Assembly: GCA_022414725.1 (NCBI GenBank)
Contig: CM039465.1
Location: forward strand, 18,540,786-18,604,785
Origin: Microglena sp. YARC
Lineage: Eukaryota > Chlorophyta > Chlorophyceae > Chlamydomonadales > Chlamydomonadaceae
Length of the DNA stretch: 64,000 nt
Direction of reading: 5' to 3'
The notes beneath the pieces were generated by a model. The model had not been told where the DNA came from and made no database searches. It saw only the letters and a list, made by a program, of their open reading frames with translations. Positions 46,547 to 56,923 of this stretch are shown piece by piece. Position 1 is the first letter of the stretch, and each line of letters opens with the position of its first letter. A program made the position numbers and the translations under genes.

Positions 46547-46960
46547 CCTGTAGTACATCTCTCACCAGCATAGCCTAGTCCCACACTTGCTGCTTGCATA
46601 CATACACATACATATATATACATATAGATGATGATATGATGTGATATGATATGATATCATATCATATTGCTGTTCCCTACCTGTAATACATCTCTCACCA
46701 GCATAGCCTAGTCCCATACTTGCTGCTTGCATACATACACATACATATGATGATATGATGTGATGTGATATCATATCATGTTGTTGTTCCCTACCTGTAA
46801 TACATCTCTCACCAGCATAGCCTAGTCCCATACTTGCTGCTTGCATACATACACATACATATGATGATATGATGTGATGTGATATCATATCATGTTGTTG
46901 TTCCCTACCTGTAATACATCTCTCACCAGCATAGCCTAGTCCCACACTTGCTACTTGCGC
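46547..46960 (-). repeat. 114-bp tandem array of exon edge plus MITE end
   Basis: Units start with CCTGTAATACATCTCTCACC at 46680, 46794 and 46908 (114 bp apart), with a diverged first unit at 46547 (133 bp). Each has the exon end (minus: ASMGLGYAGERCIT), the GTAGGG donor and the MITE terminus. Amplification happened after MITE insertion, because the unit spans the junction. Confidence 0.85.
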
Positions 46961-47004
46961 CTTTCCTGGAGGGGCAACCTTCCGCCGTTTGGCTCCAACA
47001 GGGC
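46909..47004 (-). CDS. Exon upstream of the MITE-derived intron
   Basis: The acceptor CCACCACAG (47010-47005) opens a 96-bp exon reading PVGAKRRKVAPPGKAQVA, then SVGLGYAGERCIT, ending ATTACAG|GTAGGG. The last base plus the first two of the exon at 46188 form a Gly codon and the frame continues. The basic KRRK stretch could be a nuclear signal. The first half (GAKRRKVAPPGK) is also copied in all units of the 47-49.5 kb array. Confidence 0.55.
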
Positions 47005-49545
47005 CTGTGGTGGTGTGTTGGTGGTGTATTGGTGGTGCTGGTGTGTTAGTGTTATGGGGGTGTGTTGGTGTATTGGTGGTGCCGGTGTGTTAGTGTAATG
47101 GGGGTGTGTTGGTGTGATGGGGGTGTGTTAGTGTTTTGGTGGTGTGTTGGTGTTGGTGTTTTGGTTGTGCTGGTGGTGCTGGTGGTGTGTTGGTGTCGAT
47201 GTGTTGCATGTGAGAGTGTTTTGCATGTCCTCCCTCTCCCCCCTTTCCTGGAGGGGCAACCTTACACCGTTTGGCTCCAACAGGGCCTGTGTTGGTGTGT
47301 TGGTGTTCTGTTGGTGTGTTAATGTTGGTGGTGTGTTGGTGGAGCTGGTGGTGTGTTGGTGTTGATGTGTTGCATGTCCTCCCTCTTCCCCCTTTCCTGG
47401 AGGGGAACCCTTCCGCTGTTTGGCTCCAACAGGGCATGTGGTGTTGTGTTGGTGTGATGTTGGTGTTTTAGTGTGATGTTGGTGTGTTGGTGTGATGTTG
47501 GTGTGTTGGTGTTATCGTGTTGTGTTAGTGATGTGTTGGTGTTGTGTTGGTGTGATGTTGGTACGTTGTTGTTGGTGGTGTTGGTGGTGTGTTGGTGTGG
47601 ATGTGTTGCATGTCCTCCTTCTCCCCCCTTTCCTGGAGGGGTAACCTTCCGCAGTTTGGCTCCAACATAGCCTGTGTTGGTGTGATGGTGTTGTGTTGGT
47701 GTGTGGTTGATGCGTTGGTGCTGTTGTTGGTGGTGTGCTGGTGGTGTGTTGGTGTGTTGGTGCAATGTTGGTGTGCTGGTGTGCTGGTGCGATGTTGGTG
47801 TGCTGGTGTGATGTTGGTGTGTTTGGTGGTGCTGGTGGTGTTTTGGTGCTGCTAATGGTGTGTTGGCCTGGATGTATTGCATGTGAGAGTGTGTTGCATG
47901 TCCTCCTTCTCCCCCCTTTCCTGGAGGGGCAACATTCCGCCGTTTGGCTCCTATAGGGTCTGTGTTGATGTGGTGGTGTGCTGGTGGTGCGTTGGTGTTT
48001 TGATGGTGTGATGGTGGTTTGGTGGTGCTGGTGATGTGTTGGTGTTGATGTGTTGCATGTGGGGTGTGTTACATGTCCCTCCTCTCCCTCCTTTCCTGGA
48101 GGCACAATCTTGCGCCGTTTGGCTCCAACATGGCCTGTGCTGGTATCTTGGTGTGTGGTGGTGTGTGGTGGTGTGTGGTGGCGTGTTGGTGTTCTGGTGG
48201 TGCTGGTGGTGTGTGGTGGTGTGTGGTGGCGTGGTGGTGTTCTGGTGGTGCTGGTGGTGTGTTGGTGTTGATGTGTTGCATGTGGGAGTGTGTTACATGT
48301 CCCCCCTCTCCCTCCTTTCCTGGAGGCACAATCTTGCGCCGTTTGGCTCCAACAGGGCCTGTGCTGGTATCTTGGTGTGTGGTGGTGTGTGGTGGTGTGT
48401 TGGTGTTCTGGTGGTGCTGGTGGTGTGTTGGTGTTGATGTGTTGCATATGGGAGTGTGTTACATGTCCCCCCTCTCCCTCCTTTCCTGGAGGCACAATCT
48501 TGCGCCGTTTGGCTCCAACAGGGCCTGTGCTGGTATCTTGGTGTGTGGTGGTGTGTAATGGTGTGTTGGTGTTCTGGTGGTGCTGGTGGTGTGTTGGTGT
48601 TGATGTGTTGCATGTGGGAGTGTGTTACATGTCCCCCCTCTCCCTCCTTTCCTGGAGGCACAATCTTGCGCCGTTTGGCTCCAACAGGGCCTGTGCTGGT
48701 ATCTTGGTGTGTGGTGGTGTGTGGTGGTGTGTGGTGGCGTGTTGGTGTTCTGGTGGTGCTGGTGGTGTGTTGGTGTGTTGCATGTGGGAGTGTGTTACAT
48801 GTCCCCCCTCTCCCTCCTTTCCTGGAGGCACAATCTTGCGCCGTTTGGCTCCAACAGGGCCTGTGCTGGTATCTTGGTGTGTGGTGGTGTGTGGTGGTGT
48901 GTTGGTTTTCTGGTGGTGCTGGTGGTGTGTTGGTGTTGATGTGTTGCATGTGGGAGTGTGTTACATGTCCCCCCTCTCCCTCCTTTCCTGGAGGCACAAT
49001 CTTGCGCCGTTTGGCTCCAACAGGGCCTGTGCTGGTATCTTGGTGTGTGGTGGTGTGTGGTGGTGTGTGGTGGCGTGTTGGTGTTCTGGTGGTGCTGGTG
49101 GTGTGTTGGTGTTGATGTGTTGCATGTGGGAGTGTGTTGCATGTCCCCCCTCTTCCCCCTTTCCTGGAGGGGCAACCTTGTGCCGTTTGGCTCCAACAGG
49201 TCCTGGAGTATTGCTGGTGTTGTGTTGGTGTGCTGGTGTTGTGTTGGTGCTGGTGTTATGTTGGTGGTGCTGGTGGTGTGTTGGTGCTGGTGTTTTGGTG
49301 GTGCTGGTGTTATGTTGGTGTGCTGGTGTTGTGTTGGTGCTGGTGTTTTGGTGGTGCTGGTGTTATGTTGGTGTGCTGGTGGTGTATTGGTGCTGGTGTT
49401 TTGGTGCTCGTGTTTTGGTGGTGCTGGTGGTGTGTTGGTGTGATGGTGGTGGTGCTGGTGTGTTGGTGTCGATGTGTTGCATGTCCTGAATCTCCCCTTT
49501 ATCCTGGAGGGGCAACTTTCCCCCGTTTGGCTCCAACAGGGTCTG
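47005..49545 (-). repeat. About 168-bp tandem array with a conserved exon-like core
   Basis: About 13 units combine a conserved core (minus: GGCCCTGTTGGAGCCAAACG, GCGCAAGATTGTGCCTCCAG, GAAAGG) with variable CACCAACAC low complexity sequence. Units at 48060-49140 are nearly identical; those at 47.0-47.9 and 49.2-49.5 kb are older. The core copies the start of the exon at 46909-47004, including a CAG acceptor. So the array repeats an intron end plus an exon 5' edge. Confidence 0.8.
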
Positions 49546-50070
49546 TGGTGGTGTGGGTTTAGGATTCAAGGTTCAGGGTTTAGGGTTTGCAACCGCAATG
49601 GGCACCAAGCAACCACAATGGGCACCAAGCAGCCACAACCATCTGCAAGAGAGCAGCATGCACAACGCACAACTCCCCTTGGGCAGGGCCAAGCCAGCTG
49701 TGCTCGCTTTGTGCCAGTCTGCTCGCATAATAAGTGAAAGGTGACAGGTGGTGTTGGTAAAAAAACAAATCCATCCCTGACTGCAAAAGTGCAATATAAA
49801 TGTTGATACTTATCAACGTTTGCAGCAAATAGTTGAAATAATGCACCTATCCCCACCCTGCCAACACCCCAGCCTTCACCATCCTCTCTCAGGCTGAGCT
49901 ACAGTGGTGGTGTTGACAAGGTAGCTGCCCCCCCCCCACACCCACCCACACACACACACACACCACCAGCCCCCCCAACCTCACCCACCCGCCCACACCA
50001 AAGGTGGCAAGTGGTGTGGCACCTAGAGGGCCAGCGGTGGAGCGGGTTTAGGGTTTAGGGTTCGGCCCAA
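49546..50070. other. Short interstitial telomere-like tracts; no gene proven
   Basis: GGGTTTAGGATTCAAGGTTC and AGGGTTTAGGGTTTGC lie near 49555-49590, and GGGTTTAGGGTTTAGGGTTC near 50044-50063. Between them is a tandem GCAACCACAATGGGCACCAA pair (49590-49640) and a minus frame of unclear status. A CACACA tract lies at about 49940-49960. Confidence 0.6.
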
Positions 50071-52200
50071 AGGTGGTGAGTTGGTGTGTTGTTGGTGAGT
50101 TGTTTGTTGGTGGTGAGTTGGTGTGTTGGTGGTGTGTTGGTGTGTTATTGGTGTGTTGGTGTGTTGTTGGTGTGTTGCTGGTGTGTTGGTGGTGGGTTGG
50201 TGTGTTGTTGGTGTGTTGCTGGTGTGTTGGTGTGTTGGTGGTGAGTTGGTGTGTTGCTGGTGTGTTGCTGGTGTGTTGTTGGTGAGTTGATGTGTTGTTG
50301 GTGTGTTGCTGGTGAGTTGGTGTGCTGTTGGTGTGTTGGTGGTGAGTTGGTGGTGAGTTGGTGTGTTGTTGGTGTGTTGTTGGTGAGTTGGTGGTGAGTT
50401 GGTGGTGAGTAAGTGTGTTGTTGGTGAGTTGGTGGTGAGTTGGTGTGTTGTTGGTGTGTTGTTGGTGAGTTGGTGGTGAGTTGGTGGTGAGTAAGTGTGT
50501 TGTTGGTGTGTTGGTGTGTTTGTGGTGAGTTGGTGTGTTTTTGGGTGTGTTGGGTGGTGTTTGTTGGTTGTTGTTGGTGGTTGTTGGTGTTGTGTGTTGG
50601 TGGTGAGTTGGTGTGTTGGTGTGTTGGTTGGTGTGTTGGTGAGTTGTGTGTTGAGTTGGTGGTTGAGTTGTGTGTGTCGTTGGTGTGTTCTGTGGTGAGT
50701 TGGTGTGTTGTTTGGGTGTTGTTTGAGTTGGTTGTTTGTTGGTTGTGAGTGTGTGTGTGTTGTGTGGTTTGGTGAGTTGGTGTGTTTTGTTGGTGGTGTG
50801 GTTGTGGTGAGTTGGTGTGTTGTTGGTGTGTTGTTTGGTTAGTTGGTGTGTTGTTGGTGTGTTGGTGGTGAGTTGGTGTGTTGTTGGTGTGTTGGTGGTG
50901 AGTTGGTGTGTTGTTGGTGTGTTGGTGGTGAGTTGGTGTGTTGTTGGTGTGTTGGTGGTGAGTTGGTGTGTTGTTGGTGTGTTGGTGGTGGTGTGTTGTG
51001 TGTTGGTTGGTGATTGGTGTGTTGTTGGTGTGTTGGTGGTGAGTTGGTGTGTTGTTGGTGTGTTGTTGGTGAGTTGGTGTGTTGTTGGTGTGTGGTTGGT
51101 GAGTTGGTGTGTTGGTGGTGTTGTGTGTTGGTGGTGTTGGTGTGTTGTGTGTTGGTGTGTTGTGGTGAGTTGGTGTGTTGTGGTGGTGAGTTGGTGTGTT
51201 GTGTGGTGTGTTGTTTGTTTGGTGGGTCGAGTGTGTGTTGTTGGTGTGTTGTTGGTGAGTTGGTGTTGGGTGTGTTGTTGTTTGTGAGTTGGTGTGTTGG
51301 TGTGTTGTTGGTTGTGTGTTGTGTGTGTTGGTGTGTGTTTTGGTGAGTTGCTGTTTGTTGTTGGTGTGTTGTTGGTGAGTGTTGTTGGTGTGTGTGTTGG
51401 TGTGTGAGTTGTGTGTGTTGTTGTGTGTGTGGTGAGTTGGTGTGTTTGTTGTGTGTTGTTGGTGTGGTGTGTGAGTGTGTTGGTTGTGTGTGTGGTGTGT
51501 TGTGAGTTGGTGGTGTTGGTGGTGTTTGGTGAGTTGGAGTTGGTGTTGTGTTGAGTTGGTGTTGATTGGTTGAGTTGTGGTGGGTGTGAGTTGGTGGTGG
51601 GTGTGTGATAAGTGGTGTGTTATTGGTGTTGGTGTGTTGGTGTGTTGGGTGTTGTGAGTTGGTGTGTTGTGTGGTGTGTTGGTGTTGTGTGGTGGTGTTG
51701 AGTTGGTGTTGGTTGGTTGGTGTGTTGGTGGTGAGTTGGTGTGTTGTTGGTGTGTTGGTGGTGAGTTGGTGTGTTGTTGGTGTGTTGGTGGTGAGTTGGT
51801 GTGTTGGTGGTGAGTTGGTGTGTTGTTGGTGTGTTGGTGGTGAGTTGGTGTGTTGGTGGTGAGTTGGTGTGTTGTTGGTGTGTTAGTGTTTTAGTTTTTG
51901 TTTGTGTTGATGTGCTGGTGGTGTTGGCGTGTAGTTGTTAGCGGTGTTTGTGTTGATTTGTGGGTGGTCTTGGGGTGTTGGTGGTGCCAGTGTTTTGGTG
52001 GTGCGTTTGTGTGTTGGTAGTGTGTTGGTGCATGTGTGTTGGTGTTGGCGTGTTGGTGCTGGGATGGTGTTGGTGTGTTGGTGTTGATGTGTTAGTGGTG
52101 CTGGTGGTGCTGTGCTGCATGTGGGAGTGTGTTGTTCTTGTTGGTTGAGAAGTTGGTGATGGAGTGTTGATGGTGTGGTGTTGGTGGTGTTGGTGGTGGA
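50071..52200. repeat. GTTGGTGTGTTG / GGTGAGTTGGTG minisatellite
   Basis: More than 2 kb of degenerate GTTGGTGTGTTGTTGGTGAG units. Nearly perfect stretches (50.83-50.98 and 51.72-51.88 kb) alternate with indel-rich ones. On the minus strand it reads CACCAACTCACCACCAACAC, the same low-complexity theme as in the 43.6-44.2 and 47-49.5 kb arrays. No gene. Confidence 0.9.
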
Positions 52201-52229
52201 GTTCCTCTCCTTACACCTTCAACTCTTAC

Positions 52230-52518
52230 CTGGAGGCTCAATGCTATCCACCATCCCGGTTATTGTGTGGTTGAGTTGGTGGTGGTGGTGGAGTTGGTCA
52301 GCCCTCATGGAACACGCACTTCCCCCCTGGCTGCTGCTACGAGCGGAGCCCAGAGACCCTGCAGGGCCTGTTGCCGGGCACGCCAACTCGGTGCGAGCAT
52401 GGGCGGCCTCAGCTGGCGCATGGTGCTGGCCAGTGGGAGCCTCTAGCGAGGTATCGGCGGCCGCTACAAGGGCTAGTCGATGACGGACGCTATGGGAGGG
52501 GGCTAGAGAATGGGTGCC
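52230..52518 (-). CDS. 289-bp exon, Ala/Ser/His-rich, strong splice sites
   Basis: The acceptor TTTCCCTCCCCCCCCAG has a long pyrimidine tract and the donor is CTCCAG|GTAAGAG. The frame reads GTHSLAPSHSVRHRLALVAA, then ADTSLEAPTGQHHAPAEAAH, and later SMRADQLHHHHQLNHTITGM, then VDSIEPP. The His cluster and Ala-rich part give no family match. It is one of the best bounded exons in the window. Confidence 0.6.
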
Positions 52519-52562
52519 CTGGGGGGGGAGGGAAAGGGGTGGAAAGTGTGTGTGTGTGTGTG

Positions 52563-52599
<37 letters not shown>

Positions 52600-52758
52600 A
52601 TTACATGGTGGAGAGCGGATGTGTTGTGGGGAGGGGGAGGAGAGGGGGAGGTACAGGGGTGGAAAGTGTATGTGTGGGTGGGGGGATATTGGGGTGGAGA
52701 GCGATGTGTGTGTGGGGAGGGGGGGGAGAAAGGGGAGGTACAGGGGTGGAAGGTATGT

Positions 52759-52789
<31 letters not shown>

Positions 52790-53045
52790 GGGGGGAACAG
52801 GGGGGAGAGAGTATGTGCGTGCATGCATGTGTGTGTGGGTGTGTGTGTGGGGGGGTGAGATACAGGGGGGGAGTGTATGTGTGTGTGGCAGGGTGTGGGG
52901 TGGAGGTACCTTGGGTGGGGGAGGAGGGGGGGGGGGGGGGGGAAGGTACTCGGGGGAGAGTGATGTGTGGTGGTGGTGGGGGGGGGGGGGGGGGATGGGG
53001 GGGGGGGGGGGGGGGGGAGAGGAGGAGAGTGGATGTGTGTGTGCC
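52519..53045. repeat. G-rich low-complexity tract
   Basis: Poly-G runs of 20-35 bases (52567-52598, about 52770-52795, 52930-52942, 52979-53017) are embedded in GGGGTGGAAAGTGTGTGTGT units. On the minus strand this is a long C/ACAC-rich pyrimidine tract just before the acceptor of the 52230-52518 exon. Assembly is likely to be unreliable here. Confidence 0.85.
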
Positions 53046-53069
53046 CACAATAGCTCATCAGCATCTCAC

Positions 53070-53313
53070 CTTGGATGGGCGGGCACCAAGACCACTCGCG
53101 CCCACACTGAAACACAGGGGGAGGTGCTCACCCCTGTTGGCCATAGCTGGGCCCAGGGCGGTTCAAACACCCCTGTTGGCCACAGCTGAGCGCTTCTCCA
53201 GGACGAAGACGAGGCGGCGTGGCCTTCTTGGAATTCCTTGGGCCAGCTGGCCAGCTGGTAGTGTGAGCCTTTTGGGGGTCCTGAGCCGATAGCCCATCCC
53301 CCACACAGGCTGC
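53070..53313 (-). CDS. Candidate exon with internal LWPTGV repeat
   Basis: The donor CCAAG|GTGAGATG at 53069 is strong, and CTTGGCCCCACAG at about 53314 is a possible acceptor. More than one frame is open; the frame running to the donor contains AQLWPTGVFEPPWAQLWP, then TGVSTSPCVSVWARVVLV. A smaller exon using TGTGTTTCAG at 53107 is also possible but would leave an intron of only 25 bp upstream. I cannot choose the frame with certainty. Confidence 0.4.
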
Positions 53314-53442
53314 GGCCTGTGGGGCCAAGCCAATTGCGCTTGCTCCAGTTTCAAGCGCCCCTCCGGGCAGTCACTGCGGTGTGATAGGCCCCCATTAGGG
53401 GTGGGACACACTCTATCTTACAACTGAGCAGCTTCTCCCCAC

Positions 53443-53506
53443 CTTCCTCTGGGTTTACTCGGCAAAGCAGCACAACACGTGCATCTGCAACTTGCAGCCA
53501 GGTAAC
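53443..53506 (-). CDS. Short exon, strand-rich
   Basis: The acceptor GATATGTCTCAG opens VTWLQVADARVVLLCRVNPE followed by EG. A weak donor GAAG|GTGGGG lies at 53442; the frame stays open beyond it to about 53351 (KLLSCKIECVPPL). Alternating hydrophobic residues suggest beta-strands. Partial copies of its 5' edge lie at 53590 and 53700 (minus: GTTACCTGGCTTGCAGATGC). Confidence 0.5.
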
Positions 53507-53509
53507 CTG

Positions 53510-54600
53510 AGACATATCAGATTGGAAATTGGAAATTAGTACGCCGTGCCACAGTCGTGAGATTGAGTGAACCCTCACGTTTGCATGCATCTGCAAGCCA
53601 GGTTACCTGGAGCATATCAGATTGGATATTGAAAATTAGTAAGCCATGCCACAGGCGTGAGATTGAGTGAACCCTCCCGTTTGCATGCATCTGCAAGCCA
53701 GGTTACCTGGAACAGATAGGATCACATATCAATTGTTTTGTTCGTGTTTTGTTTGCGTTTGGTTTGTGTTTTGTTTGTGTTAGGTTAGTTACAGTCCAGG
53801 GGGTAGCCAAAAGGCAAGAGGGTCTTGCCCAACCATACCTGGAGCAGACTGGATCAAATATAACTGTTTGTGTGTGTGTTTGTTTGTGCTTGGTTTGTTT
53901 CAGTCCAGGGGGTAGCCAAAAGGCAAGAGGGTCTTGCCCAACCATACCTGGAGCAGATTGGATAAAATATAACTTGTTTTGTGTGTGTTTCGTTTGTATT
54001 TGGTTTGTTACACGCCAGTGGGTAGCCAAATAGGCCAGAGGGTCTTGCCCAAGCTTACCTGGAGCAGATTGGATTGAAAATTGAAAATTAGTAGGGAGCA
54101 TGTAACAGGACACGTGAGATTGAAGAAACCCTCCTGTTTGAAGGTACCGTACATACTGGAGAATGGCTACTATGTTGGGTTACTTTGGTTCTGCAGACCG
54201 TAACTGAAGCAGATTGGATCAAATATACGTTGTTTGGTTCATGTTTAGTCTGCTACAGTCCAGGTGGTAGCCAAACAGGCCAGAGGGACTTGCCCAAGCT
54301 TACCCAGAGCAGATTGGATCAAATACATATTGTTTGCGTTCGGTTTGTGTTTGTGTTTGGTTTGTGTTTGGTTTGAGTTTGGTTTGTGTTTGGTATGTAA
54401 CAGTCCAGGGCGTAGCCAAATAGGCCAGAGGGACTTGCCCAACCTTACCTGGAGCAGATTGGATCAAATAAATGTTCTTTTGTTTGTGAACTTTCGTTTG
54501 TTTTGTTTGTGTTTGGCTTGTTCCGGTCAAATAGCCAGGGGTAGCCAAATAGGCCAGAAACTTGCCCAACCTTACCTGGAGTAGATTGAGTGAAATAAAT
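53510..54600 (-). repeat. Tandem array of exon end, donor and a dispersed intron repeat
   Basis: Seven or so units of 110-150 bp. On the minus strand each has GATCCAATCTGCTCCAG|GT, AAGGTTGGGCAAGTCCCTCT, GGCCTATTTGGCTACCCCCT and GGACTGTAAC, then AAACACAAACCAAAC low complexity. The donor CTCCAG|GTAAGG is consensus in most units. The post-donor sequence also occurs at 23.4, 30.2-30.7, 44.6 and 46.5 kb, in both orientations. Confidence 0.8.
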
Positions 54601-55064
54601 ATCGAAATGACCATGTTCTGTGGGTACCTCAGGGGGTACCTGGCTCCGGGGGCAACGCCCATACAGGCGAGATTGTCCAAAAGGGCATGCCTTTCTAGGG
54701 CCCGGCACCAAAGGTTGCAGTTTGGCACTTAGAGGCTCCATGATTTATAGGTTTGGGAATTCATAGGTTCCGGACCCCCGATGTCCCTCCTTGCCCCTTG
54801 GGGGGTGGTACCCTGGGGGGGTACCTGGCTCTGGGTGGATTCCAGGTTACCTTTTGCATTGGGACTTCCATATGTAAAAAAACATGGCAAACTTATCTCC
54901 CAGGATGCCCTTAAGACATGAAACCAAGTTCAAGTTCAATAATTGATTATGGATCTGGCCAACGTTTAGGCAGAGCCTTCCTTCGTGTTTGTGCGACGTT
55001 CCCCATTCCATTGCTGCATGGGACTTAATCTCCCTTATTATGCCCCCCAAGTTGTCCCCGATTT
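54601..55064. other. No gene seen
   Basis: Contains a duplicated GGGGGTACCTGGCTC segment (54629-54648 and 54814-54833) and part of the AAGTTCAAGTTCAATAATTG repeat (54930-54950). Nothing else is recognised. Confidence 0.45.
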
Positions 55065-55266
55065 GCGAATGGTTCAATGGTTGATTCATTTCGTTTGACT
55101 GACAGAAGGGTACTGTGGTTTTGAATCCCTGCTGGTGCTGCCGCTTTAGTGTGCGCGGTCGCTATCAACAGCCATGGTAGCACTGTCCAGGAAAAGTTGC
55201 AGCCCGTTCTCTACAGCCATAAGACAGGGCTCCCTCAATACCACGCCCCACTAGGCATTATCGTTA
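55065..55266 (+). mobile_element. tRNA-derived SINE, copy 4
   Basis: Starts GCGAATGGTTCAATGGTTGA (A box) with GGTTTTGAATCCC (B box). The shared body has GTGCGCGGTCGCTATCAACA and CCATGGTAGCACTGTCCAGG, and the tail is CACGCCCCACTAGGCATTAT, with two changes in the hairpin. A GC fold-back element follows directly. Confidence 0.8.
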
Positions 55267-55273
55267 ATGTAGT

Positions 55274-55632
55274 CAACGTTTTGGCAGAGCCCCCCTATCT
55301 GGGGGCGGGGGCCCCCTAAGTCACTCTATTTCCGTCTGTCTGTTTGTCGGCACATAACTGGCCCTTACTGGCCCTGCCGTAAACCCTGGATTTAGTCTGT
55401 TTCACTTGATCCGATGCCACCTGTTGCTCCGATAGCCAACACTCTCTGCCAATTTTTGCATTACTCGCGACGCGCCTAGGACTTGTCCTTGTGCACACAA
55501 GTTCATCTGCATGCCCCCTAGAAACCCACAAAAGTTTGTTGGCGGAGAAAAGCCCCCACTTCTGGGGGCGCGGAGAGCCCCCAAGATTCACCCCGTTGTC
55601 AGTCTGTGCGGGACTTGACCGACACCTAGACA
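55274..55632 (+). mobile_element. GC fold-back repeat family (copies 3 and 4)
   Basis: Copy 3 (55274-55497) runs from TTTTGGCAGAGCCCCCCTAT to CTCGCGACGCGCCTAGGACT. Copy 4 (55541-55632) has only the head: GTTGGCGGAGAAAAGCCCCC and GGGGGCGCGGAGAGCCCCCA. Head-only copies here and at 62.98 kb show the head can occur alone. Confidence 0.5.
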
Positions 55633-55770
55633 CCCGATCGATGTCAAATAAACAAATAAATAGTAGGCCTTATTACGAGGCACTGTGAGGTGCGAGGGGC
55701 AGCCCGCCATTGCTTTCACTGGGGCCAACCACCACTAGATACCCACACAGTCTTGTGCCATATAAAAAAG

Positions 55771-55918
55771 TAATGATAACGCCTGGTGGCGGCGTGGCGT
55801 ATTAAGGGAATCCGTTGCACGCGGGGCAGAGAACCGTCTACCACTTTGACTGACAAGCTACCATCCGCGGTTGACAACAACTACAACGCTCAGGGTGACC
55901 GTAGGGGGAATCGAACCT
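55771..55918 (-). mobile_element. tRNA-derived SINE, copy 5, head-truncated
   Basis: The tail (minus: CACGCC..CCACCAGGCGTTAT with a one-base insertion) and body are present. The copy ends within the B box region (GGGGGAATCGAACC on the plus strand), so the 5' head is missing, as expected from incomplete reverse transcription. Confidence 0.75.
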
Positions 55919-55924
55919 AATGCC

Positions 55925-56165
55925 ATATATTGATGGTGATAAGTATGCTTTGATTTGAATTGATTACGTAACTGCCTAAGACGGCGAGCAGGCTTTTTTT
56001 AAAGGCTGGAGCCATGTAACTAAGTTCAAGTTCAATCATTGATTATTTATCTGCCAAAGACGGCGAGCAGCCTTAAAGGCTGGAGCCATGTAAACAAGTT
56101 CAATAATTGATTAAGTAACTGCCAAGGACGGCGAGCCTTAAAGGCTGGAGCGAATGTACACCAAG
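55925..56165. repeat. Triplicated GACGGCGAGCAGCCTTAAAG repeat
   Basis: Three direct copies of a unit of about 75 bp: TTGATTA.GTAACTGCC, AAAGACGGCGAGCAGCCTTA, AAGGCTGGAGCCATGTAACC and AAGTTCAAG. CAGCCTT and AAGGCTG pair perfectly around one base. Single copies lie at 23.2, 34.0-34.25 and 56.34 kb. In the 56.34-kb copy the minus strand starts GTAAACTTGAACTTGG right at an exon donor. Confidence 0.75.
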
Positions 56166-56403
56166 TTGGAAGTTAAAGTCGTGAAGAACGTTGGGCTGAT
56201 GTGCGACATTGTCTTTTAACTGTCTGCAACCCTGTGATTGCAAAGAAATAAAAAAAGAGAACAGGGGGGGGCATAGGGGGGGGGGGGGAGGGGGGGGATC
56301 AATTTCTTCACGTTAACATTTTTCTTGCGTAATTGTTTTCACTGCCAAAGACGGCGAGCGGCCAAATTGCTGGCTGATGCTACGTAACCAAGTTCAAGTT
56401 TAC

Positions 56404-56527
56404 CTGATGCTGGATTTGACTGGTGGCAGTGATGGCCGACGCCTGGTTTGGGTTGTTAGACCCGAACTCTCCGGAATGCAAAGCTGCGCCTTCTGTCGAA
56501 GCCCTTGGTCCTGCATTGCAACGACTC
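56404..56527 (-). CDS. 124-bp exon, Ser/Asn/Gln-rich
   Basis: The acceptor ACAATTCATGTTGCAG and donor CATCAG|GTAAAC bound a frame reading SRCNAGPRASTEGAALHS, then GEFGSNNPNQASAITATSQI, then QHQ. A diverged copy lies at 56712-56820 (KGSDRKAQVFAISGSSGLEA). Composition suggests a disordered region. Intron sequence starts directly with a dispersed repeat. Confidence 0.5.
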
Positions 56528-56923
56528 CTGCAACATGAATTGTAGAACATTTCAGGGGGCTAGTGGAGGGGAAGGTACAGGGGCGAAGAGTGTGTGTGGC
56601 TGTGTGTGTGTGGTGGTGGTGGTGTGTGTGGGGCGGGGAGGGAGTACAGGGGAGAAGAGTGTGTTTGGAAGGGGGTTGGGGTCAGGGTTGGGGTGGAGTT
56701 ATTTTGAAGGGTGGCAGTGATGGCTGACGGCTGGTTTAGGCTTCTAGACCTGAACTCCCTGAAATGGCAAAAACCTGCGCCTTTCTGTCAGAGCCCTTGG
56801 TCATGTCTGAACTCCTTTCCACCCCCGTTCCACACAAAACAAAACCATATATGGTACTATCTATTGCCCCCCGCGCGACACCAGAGCCCATCTTGCCACG
56901 TCGCCCCCTAGGGGATGGAGGGA

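Noticed and set aside
48290..49489. 399-codon Cys/Val/Trp-rich plus-strand protein
   Set aside because: It results from the GGTGTGTTGGTG low-complexity repeat, and several frames and both strands are open.
50040..50065. A true chromosome end
   Set aside because: Only two or three TTTAGGG units are present and ordinary sequence continues on both sides; it is interstitial.
52219..53115. A single 298-codon Pro/His-rich minus-strand protein
   Set aside because: Only 52230-52518 looks coding. The rest is the complement of poly-G/GT low complexity and is better read as an intron with a pyrimidine tract.
53107..53131. A 25-bp intron between two exons at 53.1 kb
   Set aside because: Both borders look good, but 25 bp is below the size of known spliceosomal introns in most eukaryotes; a continuous exon in another frame is simpler.
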